Assembly (NCBI GenBank): GCA_036521415.1
Contig: DATDHU010000130.1
Coordinates: forward strand, 1-10,407
DNA: 10,407 nucleotides
Reading direction: 5' to 3'
From: DASXMT01 sp036521415
Lineage (GTDB): Bacteria; Actinomycetota; Acidimicrobiia; Acidimicrobiales; RAAP-2
The position numbers and the translations under genes are program-made. How positions within the stretch are numbered: the first letter of the stretch is position 1; every line of letters starts with the position of its first letter. Below the pieces are notes generated by a model, which saw only the letters and a program-made list of their open reading frames with translations, was not told where the DNA came from and searched no databases. Shown here piece by piece: positions 4,786 through 10,407 of this stretch.

Positions 4786-6531
4786 TCAATCAGCGATGAG
4801 GTCGCGGCGGCCGTGCCGCTCGAACTGGGCCATCAACCCCGCTCGGTCCGTGGGGTTCAGCGGCACGTAGCGGTAGCGCCCGGAAGAGCCGGTGCGCTCG
4901 GCGGATCCGGCGGCTCCCGGGACTCCCTTGGCTCCCGCGGCTCCCGTGGGGGATCGCCAGAACACGGGGTCCTCGGTGGCCCACCACCCCTGGGCTCGCA
5001 GCACCTCCTTGGTGACCTTCCCGCTCGCCGTCTGGGGGAACGACGCCATGGCCCCGACGAAGCTGGGGGCCCACTTGGTGCCCAGGTCGGGCTGGGCCTC
5101 CAGGAACCGGGCGAAGCGGGCGGGATCGAGGGAGAGCTCCGGCAGCATTTCGAAGGCCGCCATCACCTGGTCGCCGCTCCGGGCATCGGGAACGGCGTAG
5201 ACGGCCACGGCGGCGACGTCGGTGAAGCGGAGCAGGACTCGCTCGATGGGACCGGCGGTGAGGTTCTCCGAGTCGACCCGCAGCCAGTCGCCCCGCCGAC
5301 CGGCGAAGTAGAAGAAGCCGTCCCCGTCCCGATAGGCCAGGTCACCCGTCCAGTACCACCCGTTGCGGGTCCGGTCCTGGTTCGCCTCCTCGTTGCGGTA
5401 GTAGCCCTCGAACCCGCCCAGCCCGGACCGGTTGACGATCTCCCCCACCGACTCCTCCCCGTTGACCAGCCGGCCGGCGTCGTCGAAGACGCCTGGGGGG
5501 CACTCCTTCATGGTGGCGGGGTCGATGACAGCCACGTCCTCGTGTGGCTTCCCCAACGACCCCGTGGGCGTGTCGGGGGTCCGGGCGATGGTGGCTCCTC
5601 CCTCGCTCGAGCCGTATCCCTCGGTGAGCCGGCACCCGAAGCGCTGCTCGAAGGCGGCATGATCGGCCACCGACGCCTCGGTCCCGAACCCTCGCCGAAG
5701 GCTGATGTCAGCATCATCGGGTCGGGCCGGGGTGGCCAGCACGTAGGCCAGCGCCTTGCCCACGTAGGTGAAGGTGGTCACGCCGTGGCGCTGCACGTCG
5801 GACACGAATCCCGAGGCACTGAACCGCCGGGCCAGGGCCACCGTCGCCCCGACGGCCAGGACCGGCGCCCAGAGGGCCATCAAGGAGTTGCCGTGGAACA
5901 GCGGCATCGAACAGTAGGCCACGTCGTCGCGGTCGAACCCGTACAGGGCGGCGGCCCGCTCGCCGATGGCGGCCAGGCGGCCCTGGGTGCACCGGACGGC
6001 CTTGGGCGTACCGGTGGTCCCCGAGGTGAACAACAACAAGTAGAGGTCCTCCGGCACGGGCTTGGCCGCCTCGGCGACCGCCGCGGCACTCACGCCACGG
6101 TGGCCCCGGACCCGCTCGGCGATGGCCGGGTTGTCGACCAGCACCACGCGGTCGGCGTCGAACCCGAGGTCGAGCCCATCGACCAGTGCCGCCCCCTCGG
6201 CATCGGTCACTAGCAGCTGACAGTCGGTCCGCCGGATGTCGTCCGCCAGTGCCTCGCCCCGCCGGGTGGTGTTGACCCCGACCACCACCGCCCCGACCAA
6301 GGCCGCACCGCCCAGCCACAGGAGGTAGTCGGGGATGTTCCCCAACAGCACCCCGATGTGGAATGGCCCGTCCCGCCGTAGTTCGGACAGCACCGAGGCC
6401 CGGGCCGCACTCTCGTCGACGACCTCCCGCCAGCTCCACTGCTGGTCCTCGAACCGCAGGCCGATACGGTCGTCCCCCGCCCGAGCCACCAAGAGGTCGG
6501 CCACGCTCGGACTGGTCGTCTCCGCGGTCAA
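4786..6531 (-). CDS. Acyl-CoA synthetase (AMP-forming, FadD/FATP-like)
   Basis: A 581-residue ANL-superfamily ligase that activates a carboxylic acid with ATP to an acyl-adenylate and then forms the CoA thioester. The motifs are complete and in order: P-loop FTSGTTGTPK (168-177), SMPLFHGN (208-215), GYGSSEGG (305-312), WTGDL (394-398), GRRGDWLR (411-418) and the C-terminal catalytic lysine in PQTASGK (Lys505). The region GWYWTGDLAYRDGDGFFYFA and the DPVFWR tail resemble actinobacterial FadD/FATP-type long- or very-long-chain and steroid-side-chain synthetases, but chain specificity cannot be read. Between DPVFWR and the YRYVPL tail is an unusual stretch of five Gly-X-Y triplets (530-544). I chose TTG 6531: it overlaps the upstream thioesterase stop by 4 nt and has GGAG 8 nt before it. 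Longer in-frame starts would run through the thioesterase gene. Translational coupling with the thioesterase is likely. Confidence 0.94.
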   Translation of the reverse strand: MTAETTSPSVADLLVARAGDDRIGLRFEDQQWSWREVVDESAARASVLSELRRDGPFHIGVLLGNIPDYLLWLGGAALVGAVVVGVNTTRRGEALADDIRRTDCQLLVTDAEGAALVDGLDLGFDADRVVLVDNPAIAERVRGHRGVSAAAVAEAAKPVPEDLYLLLFTSGTTGTPKAVRCTQGRLAAIGERAAALYGFDRDDVAYCSMPLFHGNSLMALWAPVLAVGATVALARRFSASGFVSDVQRHGVTTFTYVGKALAYVLATPARPDDADISLRRGFGTEASVADHAAFEQRFGCRLTEGYGSSEGGATIARTPDTPTGSLGKPHEDVAVIDPATMKECPPGVFDDAGRLVNGEESVGEIVNRSGLGGFEGYYRNEEANQDRTRNGWYWTGDLAYRDGDGFFYFAGRRGDWLRVDSENLTAGPIERVLLRFTDVAAVAVYAVPDARSGDQVMAAFEMLPELSLDPARFARFLEAQPDLGTKWAPSFVGAMASFPQTASGKVTKEVLRAQGWWATEDPVFWRSPTGAAGAKGVPGAAGSAERTGSSGRYRYVPLNPTDRAGLMAQFERHGRRDLIAD

Positions 6532-7364
6532 TGCCCCAGCTCCACGAGCAGGGACTGGATCGCTGTCCCCACCCGGCCGCTGACGTCCCACAGGGACGAC
6601 TGGGCCGATCCGATTCCTCTCGCCGTCAGACGGGTCCGGGCATCGAGGCAGATCCACTCGCCCACCGGCAGCCGGGTCAAGGCCACGGTGAGGTCGGGGT
6701 TGATGAACGAGCCGGAACCGAAGGCGAGCTCGGCCGATACGCCGTTGCCGAAGTCGGCGGCGGCCATCACCCTCTGGAGCGGCGAGGGCTGCTCGCCGGC
6801 CACCACCGGCTGGCGCAGCCGGACCCACACGGTAGCCGGGCCGATCTGCCCGAACTGGCCCCGGACGAAGCGGAGCTCGGCCCCCCGGTTGTGGAAACCA
6901 GCGTGCTCGATCGGCCCGCTCACCGCCGTCGCACCCTCAGCCGGTCCCGGGGGAGCCGGCTCCGGCTCGGTCGAGGCCGGGAGGTGCCCATCGTCGGGCG
7001 GCACCACGCGGATACTCAGGGCGCGCGCCGCTGCCACCGGCACGCCGTCGGCCTCGATGAGGGCGTCACGCAGCTGGACCCGCTTTCCCGGACGATACAG
7101 TGAGGTCCCGACGGTGAGGGGCTCCAGCGGCACGGGGCGCAGCAGTTCCACCGTCATCCGGGCTACCTGGAGCCCGTCGTTGCCGGTGTCCGCCTCGAGG
7201 GCGCGGGCAGCGAGGGCGGCGACCGGTCCTCCGTGGAGGGCCTTGGGGGACCACGGCCCCCGGGACAACTCGGTGGGGACGAAGGTCTTGCCGTCGGGGA
7301 TGAAGAGGGCGGCGCCGTCGGACGCCGACTCGGACAGGGCCGGCTGGGAGATCTGCCTGTTCAC
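6528..7364 (-). CDS. Acyl-CoA thioesterase, double-hotdog (TesB-like) family
   Basis: A 278-residue protein with two hotdog halves, expected to hydrolyse acyl-CoA to free acid and CoA. The N-terminal half has GPWSPKALHGGPVAALAAR (36-54), the hallmark helix of the first hotdog, followed by the strand RMTVELLRPVPLEPLTV. The C-terminal half has MAAADFGNG (200-208), then INPDLTVALTRLPVGEWICL and GIGSAQSSLWDVSGRVGTA (250-268), typical of actinobacterial thioesterase-family proteins. A Pro/Glu-rich linker (about 121-146) joins the halves. I chose GTG 7364: earlier in-frame codons run into the divergent SRPBCC gene, and the first conserved residues come soon after. No clear Shine-Dalgarno is seen; TAGCGT lies 8 nt upstream, so it may be leaderless. 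The stop overlaps the TTG start of the acyl-CoA synthetase, so the two are probably one operon acting on the same acyl group. The exact substrate is unknown. Confidence 0.88.
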   Translation of the reverse strand: MNRQISQPALSESASDGAALFIPDGKTFVPTELSRGPWSPKALHGGPVAALAARALEADTGNDGLQVARMTVELLRPVPLEPLTVGTSLYRPGKRVQLRDALIEADGVPVAAARALSIRVVPPDDGHLPASTEPEPAPPGPAEGATAVSGPIEHAGFHNRGAELRFVRGQFGQIGPATVWVRLRQPVVAGEQPSPLQRVMAAADFGNGVSAELAFGSGSFINPDLTVALTRLPVGEWICLDARTRLTARGIGSAQSSLWDVSGRVGTAIQSLLVELGH

Positions 7365-7432
7365 GTCCGACGACGCTACGGTGCCTGGTGACAGGATGGC
7401 AATGCGGAAGCAACGCCACGACGAGACGGCGG

Positions 7433-7446
7433 CCGTGCCGGCACGG
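7433..7446. promoter_or_regulatory. 14-bp perfect palindrome in the divergent promoter region
   Basis: CCGTGCCGGCACGG is a perfect 14-bp palindrome in the 112-bp gap between the divergent thioesterase (start 7364) and SRPBCC (start 7477) genes, 30 nt upstream of the latter. It could be an operator for either or both directions. GC-rich palindromes arise by chance in this base composition, so the call is weak. Confidence 0.3.
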
Positions 7447-7476
7447 TCACCGAGCACACGACCAAAAAGGGGTCTC

Positions 7477-7860
7477 ATGGCATCGGCACAGGCAGCGATC
7501 GACATCAAGCGGTCGCCGGACGAGGTATGGGCGGTCATCGGCAACTTCGGCGGCATCGGCGACTGGATGCCGGGCATCGAGTCGTGCCGGGTGGAGGGCG
7601 ATGACCGGATCCTGGCCATGAGTGGCATGGAGGTGACCGAGCGGCTGGTGAGCAACTCGGATGACGCCCGCAGCCAGACGTACGCGATCACCGACGGGGT
7701 CCCGGTGGAGTTCCACCAGGCCACCATCACCGTGACCGCCGATGGAGACGGTTCCAGGGTCACCTGGGACGTCGACGCCCGGCCCGACGAGATGAGCGGG
7801 GTCATGCAGGGCATCTACCAGCAGACCCTCGAGGCACTCAAGGCCAAGCTCGAAGGCTGA
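7477..7860 (+). CDS. SRPBCC family (START-like) protein, first of a pair
   Basis: A 127-residue member of the SRPBCC helix-grip fold (polyketide cyclase/dehydrase and lipid-binding group), which forms a deep pocket for hydrophobic ligands. The N-terminal strand AAIDIKRSPDEVWAVIGNFG and the phrase GDWMPGIESC are characteristic of the first strand and helices. RVTWDVDARP is the last-but-one strand and MQGIYQQTLEALKAKLEG is the long C-terminal helix that closes the pocket. ATG 7477 has AAGGGG 4 nt upstream; an in-frame ATG at 7396 would add an Arg-rich extension lacking family similarity. It is followed after 9 nt by a second SRPBCC gene and is divergent from the acyl-CoA thioesterase gene, suggesting a lipid or aromatic-polyketide context, but no ligand or enzyme activity is evident. 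Confidence 0.9.
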   Translation: MASAQAAIDIKRSPDEVWAVIGNFGGIGDWMPGIESCRVEGDDRILAMSGMEVTERLVSNSDDARSQTYAITDGVPVEFHQATITVTADGDGSRVTWDVDARPDEMSGVMQGIYQQTLEALKAKLEG

Positions 7861-7869
7861 GCGGCCGAC

Positions 7870-8331
7870 GTGGCCGACTGGTCGTTCGAGGTCACGGCCA
7901 CATCGACCGCACCGGTCGAGGCCCTCTGGCCGCTGGTCGGTGAGGCCGCCCGCTGGAAGGAGTGGTCCTTCCTCACCCAGTCCGGCCTCGAGCGGAAGGG
8001 CGATCCGGCGCCCGACGGAGTCGGGGCCATCCGACGCTTCACCAGCCTCGGGGTGGGCAGCCGTGAGGAGGTGGTGTTGTGGGAGCCGCCCCATCACCTG
8101 GGCTATGTCATCCTCTCGGGTTTTCCCGTCCGGAACTACCGGGGCGACGTGGTGCTGGTGGCCGAGGACGGCGGGACCAGGCTCACCTGGTCGTCGTCGT
8201 TCGACACCAAGATTCCCGGGACGGGGCGGCTGATGCGCGAGGTGCTGCGCCTGTTCGTTCGGCGCTTCGTCGCCGGCGTGGTGCGCGCCGGCGAGGCTGC
8301 CGAGGCGGCCGACGCGCCGAGCCCTAGCTGA
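7870..8331 (+). CDS. SRPBCC family (START-like) protein, second of a pair
   Basis: A 153-residue SRPBCC-fold protein. Visible features are WSFEVTATSTAPVEALWPLV (strand 1 and first helix), WKEWSFLTQSGLE, GVGAIRRFTSL, REEVVLWEPPHHLGYVILSG and GGTRLTWSSSFDTKIPG, ending in the long helix GRLMREVLRLFVRRFVAGVV and a short Ala/Pro tail. This alternation of strands is typical of polyketide cyclase/dehydrase-like proteins. The GTG start lies 9 nt after the stop of the first SRPBCC gene, so the two are probably co-transcribed. The two proteins differ too much to be a recent tandem duplicate. The stop overlaps the end of the convergent aldo/keto reductase gene by 8 bp. Function beyond binding a hydrophobic ligand is not predictable. 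Confidence 0.88.
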   Translation: MADWSFEVTATSTAPVEALWPLVGEAARWKEWSFLTQSGLERKGDPAPDGVGAIRRFTSLGVGSREEVVLWEPPHHLGYVILSGFPVRNYRGDVVLVAEDGGTRLTWSSSFDTKIPGTGRLMREVLRLFVRRFVAGVVRAGEAAEAADAPSPS

Positions 8332-9241
8332 CCAACCCTCCCACCTCGCACACCTCTTCTGGGGTCAGGTCACTGATCGTCGCTTCCGCGTTCTCGAGCA
8401 CCTGTTGGGGGGAGGTGGCGCCAGCGATGATCGACGCGACCGATTGGTGGCTGGCCAGCCAGGACAGGGCCAGGCGGGTCACGCTCCAGCCCCGCTGTTC
8501 GGCCCACCCCCGGAGTCGCTCGACCGTTTGGATGTTCTCCGGGGTGACCACCCGGTCGAAGCCCTGGACCGAGAGCCGGCTCTCGGCCGGGGCCGACTGA
8601 CCAGGCCGGATCTTCCCGGTGAGCAGGCCCGACGCCAGGGGGAAATAGGGGAGCACGCCCAGCCCGAACTTCTGGGCTGCCGCGGTCACCTCGCCTTCGA
8701 TCTCCCGACTGAGAAGACTCCACTGGTTCTGCACCGAGACAAACGGGGTGTCGCCGCGCGTGTGGGCTGTCCAGGCGGCATCCGCGATCATCCAGCCCGA
8801 GAAGTTGGAGCACCCGATGTAGCGCACCTTGCCCGCCCGGACCAGGCTGTCCAGGGCATCGAGGGTCTCTGCGATCGGCGTGCGGGGATCAGGGGCATGC
8901 AGCTGCAGCAGGTCGATCCAGTCGGTGTCGAGCGCCCGGAGGCTGGCCTCGACCGAGCGGATCAACTCGGCCCTCGACCCGCGGTTCTCGAGCCGCGCGC
9001 TTCCGAACTTGGTGGCCACCACCACCTGGTCGCGGCGCCCCTTGAGGGCCACCCCCAAGAACTCCTCCGAGCGGCCGTTGCCGTAGGAGCGGGCGGTGTC
9101 GAAGAAGGTGACCCCGACGTCCACGGCCGCGTGCACCACGTCGATGGCGCGGGCCTGATCGATCCGCATGCCGAAGTTGTTGCACCCCAGCCCGGCGATC
9201 GTGACCGTCAAACCGGAGTCCCCCAGGCGTCGTGTCTCCAT
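8324..9241 (-). CDS. Aldo/keto reductase
   Basis: A 305-residue NADPH-dependent TIM-barrel oxidoreductase that reduces aldehydes or ketones. The catalytic tetrad is complete: Asp48 and Tyr53 in FFDTARSYGNG, Lys78 in ATKFG, and His115 in LLQLHAPD. Cofactor contacts are visible in YIGCSNFSGW (141-150), SVQNQWSLLSRE (169-180), the PLASGLLTGK loop (201-210) and the C-terminal ASIIAGATSPQQVLENAEA segment. This pattern is that of the AKR subgroup related to YhdN/L-glyceraldehyde 3-phosphate reductases. The start METRRLGDSG is the family N-terminus. No Shine-Dalgarno is obvious; TACCTT lies 6 nt upstream, so it may be leaderless. It follows the amidohydrolase gene by 53 nt on the same strand. The natural substrate is unknown. 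Confidence 0.95.
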   Translation of the reverse strand: METRRLGDSGLTVTIAGLGCNNFGMRIDQARAIDVVHAAVDVGVTFFDTARSYGNGRSEEFLGVALKGRRDQVVVATKFGSARLENRGSRAELIRSVEASLRALDTDWIDLLQLHAPDPRTPIAETLDALDSLVRAGKVRYIGCSNFSGWMIADAAWTAHTRGDTPFVSVQNQWSLLSREIEGEVTAAAQKFGLGVLPYFPLASGLLTGKIRPGQSAPAESRLSVQGFDRVVTPENIQTVERLRGWAEQRGWSVTRLALSWLASHQSVASIIAGATSPQQVLENAEATISDLTPEEVCEVGGLVS

Positions 9242-9247
9242 CAGATC

Positions 9248-9253
9248 AAGGTA
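9248..9253 (-). promoter_or_regulatory. Putative -10 element of a leaderless aldo/keto reductase transcript
   Basis: TACCTT on the minus strand (9253-9248) fits the TANNNT -10 pattern and ends 6 nt before ATG 9241, so the transcript could begin at the start codon. No convincing -35 is seen. The 53-nt gap after the amidohydrolase gene is otherwise empty. Confidence 0.35.
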
Positions 9254-9294
9254 GCTGCTCGGCCCCTCACCAATGCAGTCTGGGAGTGGCCGGC

Positions 9295-10407
9295 TCAGCC
9301 CTCGGCCAGTCGACGGGCGCGCTGCTGGACCTCCCGGCGGGCCTGGGAGCCATCGACCGTGAGGCACCGCCCATCGGCCACCACCTGGCTCCCTCCAACC
9401 CACACGTCGGTGACCAGCCGGCTCTGTGTCGACCAGACCAGGTGCTCGATCAACTGCGCATCCTCGAGCAGGGGCACGAAGGCCGGATCATCGAGGTCCA
9501 TCAGGATCATGTCCGCCTTCGCCCCGGCCCGCAGGGACCCGAGGTCGTCGCGCCCGAGCGCCGCCGCCCCGCCCCGGGTGACCAGGTCCAGGACCTCGGC
9601 CGCCGGCAGCGAGGTGGCGTCCCGGCTCCGGACCCGAGCCAGCATGACCGACAACCGCATGTCCTCCCAGAGGTCGAGGTCGTTGTTGGACGCCGGCCCG
9701 TCGGTGGCCACCCCCACTCGGAGCCCCCGGGCCAGCATGTCCTCCAGCCGGGCCACCCCCGAGGCCAGCTTGGCGTTGCTCTGCGGGCAATGGGCGACGG
9801 CCACGTCGTGGGTCGCATAGAGATCGAGGTCGGCGTCGGTGAGCCAGATGCTGTGGGCGGCCAGGACCCGTGCGTTGAGCACCCCGGCTTTGGCCAGCGC
9901 CGCCGGCACGGTGCAGCCGTGCTCGGCGGCGAAGCCATCGACCTCCGCTTCGGTCTCGGCCACGTGGATGTGGACCATCGCATCGAGCTGCCGGGCCAAT
10001 TCGGCCGTCTCGCCCAGGACGTCGAGGGGAACGGTATAGGCGGCGTGGGGGCCGAACCCCACCTCGATCCGATCGGCCTCCCCGTGGCGGCGTCGGTGGA
10101 AGTCGGCGATCTGGGACAACCGCCCCGACCACGACTGGCCCTCGAGCCCCGGCAGCTGCAGCACGCCCGGGCAGATCACGGCACGGGAACCGGCGTCAAG
10201 CACGGCGTCGGCCAGGGCGTCCTCGTAGAAGTACATCTCGCAGCTCGTGGTGACCCCGAAACGCAGGAGCTCGGACGCGCCGAGGGCCATGCCCCAATAG
10301 ACGTCGTCGGGGGTCAGGCGTGCCTCGCGTGGCCACAGGACCTCGTGCAGCCATCGCTCCAAGGGGAGGTTCTCGCCCGATCCCCGGAAGAGGGTCATGG
10401 GTGAGTG
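9295..10407 (-). CDS. Amidohydrolase, MTA/SAH deaminase-like (TRZ/ATZ family), N-terminus missing
   Basis: About 370 residues of a metal-dependent amidohydrolase; the gene continues past the right edge, and roughly 60-65 N-terminal residues are cut off. The first codons in view read HSPMTLFRG; this His is the second ligand of the family's H-x-H metal motif, so the ATG at 10398 is internal and not the start. Further active-site residues are visible: FGPHAAYTV, the metal His and catalytic Glu in HIHVAETE (metal His 145 and Glu 148, counting from that Met), AAHSIWL (His182), AHCPQSNAKLASG, and the metal Asp in VATDGPASNNDLDL (Asp233). The CPxSNxKL and TDGxxSNN signatures are those of 5-methylthioadenosine/S-adenosylhomocysteine deaminases, which deaminate purine nucleosides; guanine or triazine relatives share the fold. 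The active site looks intact. Specificity is inferred from family only. It is co-directional with and upstream of the aldo/keto reductase gene. Confidence 0.9.
   Translation of the reverse strand, partial: HSPMTLFRGSGENLPLERWLHEVLWPREARLTPDDVYWGMALGASELLRFGVTTSCEMYFYEDALADAVLDAGSRAVICPGVLQLPGLEGQSWSGRLSQIADFHRRRHGEADRIEVGFGPHAAYTVPLDVLGETAELARQLDAMVHIHVAETEAEVDGFAAEHGCTVPAALAKAGVLNARVLAAHSIWLTDADLDLYATHDVAVAHCPQSNAKLASGVARLEDMLARGLRVGVATDGPASNNDLDLWEDMRLSVMLARVRSRDATSLPAAEVLDLVTRGGAAALGRDDLGSLRAGAKADMILMDLDDPAFVPLLEDAQLIEHLVWSTQSRLVTDVWVGGSQVVADGRCLTVDGSQARREVQQRARRLAEG

Noticed and set aside
4763..4787. Second ECF41-like promoter, TGTCACC followed by CGTC
   Set aside because: Wrong last base, spacer 13 rather than 16 nt, and it would point into the 3' end of the convergent synthetase gene.
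4813..6213. Long + strand ORF (466 codons) opposite the acyl-CoA synthetase
   Set aside because: Shadow of the ANL ligase gene; Gly/Pro/His-rich product without a fold, while the minus strand has all ligase motifs.
8405..9820. Long + strand ORFs opposite the aldo/keto reductase and amidohydrolase
   Set aside because: They span two well-supported minus-strand genes and code low-complexity products.
10396..10398. ATG as the true start of the amidohydrolase
   Set aside because: The three codons before it read HSP, matching the metal-binding motif of the family, so the protein extends beyond the window.

Overview
This window is a piece of high-GC chromosome (clearly well above 60% G+C by eye, with third codon positions mostly G or C). 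It fits an actinobacterium. The gene content (Rrf2 regulator close to mycobacterial Rv1287 in style, SnoaL-tailed ECF sigma factor, DHA2 efflux pump, FadD-type acyl-CoA synthetase, SRPBCC proteins) and the frequent GTG/TTG starts and apparently leaderless promoters agree with this. An uncultured Acidimicrobiia-like lineage is possible, but that is only an impression. No rRNA, tRNA, transposase, CRISPR array or phage gene was seen.

Layout. The + strand opens with the C-terminal end of an SDR oxidoreductase (2-229). A 305-base gap follows that is not empty. It holds a small ORF (317-484) with a strong Shine-Dalgarno and five in-frame 15-bp repeats, a 20-bp tandem duplication that shifts the end of that ORF, and a perfect 13-bp-arm palindrome just before a class I fructose-bisphosphate aldolase (535-1422). 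An Rrf2 regulator (1573-2028) comes next and meets, tail to tail with a shared CTAG stop, an ECF41-type sigma factor on the minus strand (2025-2909). The sigma gene carries a textbook ECF41 promoter upstream (TGTCACA-N16-CGTC). Divergent from it is a 14-helix DHA2-type MFS exporter (about 3162-4739) with a 19-bp palindrome at its probable start.

The middle is a lipid/acyl block on the minus strand: a double-hotdog acyl-CoA thioesterase (6528-7364) overlapping by 4 nt an acyl-CoA synthetase (4786-6531). Divergent from the thioesterase are two adjacent SRPBCC (START-like) proteins (7477-7860 and 7870-8331). The right end has two further minus-strand genes: an aldo/keto reductase (8324-9241) and the body of an MTA/SAH-deaminase-like amidohydrolase (9295 to beyond 10407, N-terminus cut off).

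How it works together. The thioesterase-synthetase pair looks translationally coupled and probably controls activation and release of one acyl substrate class. The sigma factor appears to drive itself and may control the facing exporter, although ECF41 factors usually sit beside a carboxymuconolactone-decarboxylase/oxidoreductase/epimerase gene, which is absent here. Most genes are ordinary metabolic or accessory functions. The least explained stretch is 317-514, between the SDR and the aldolase.
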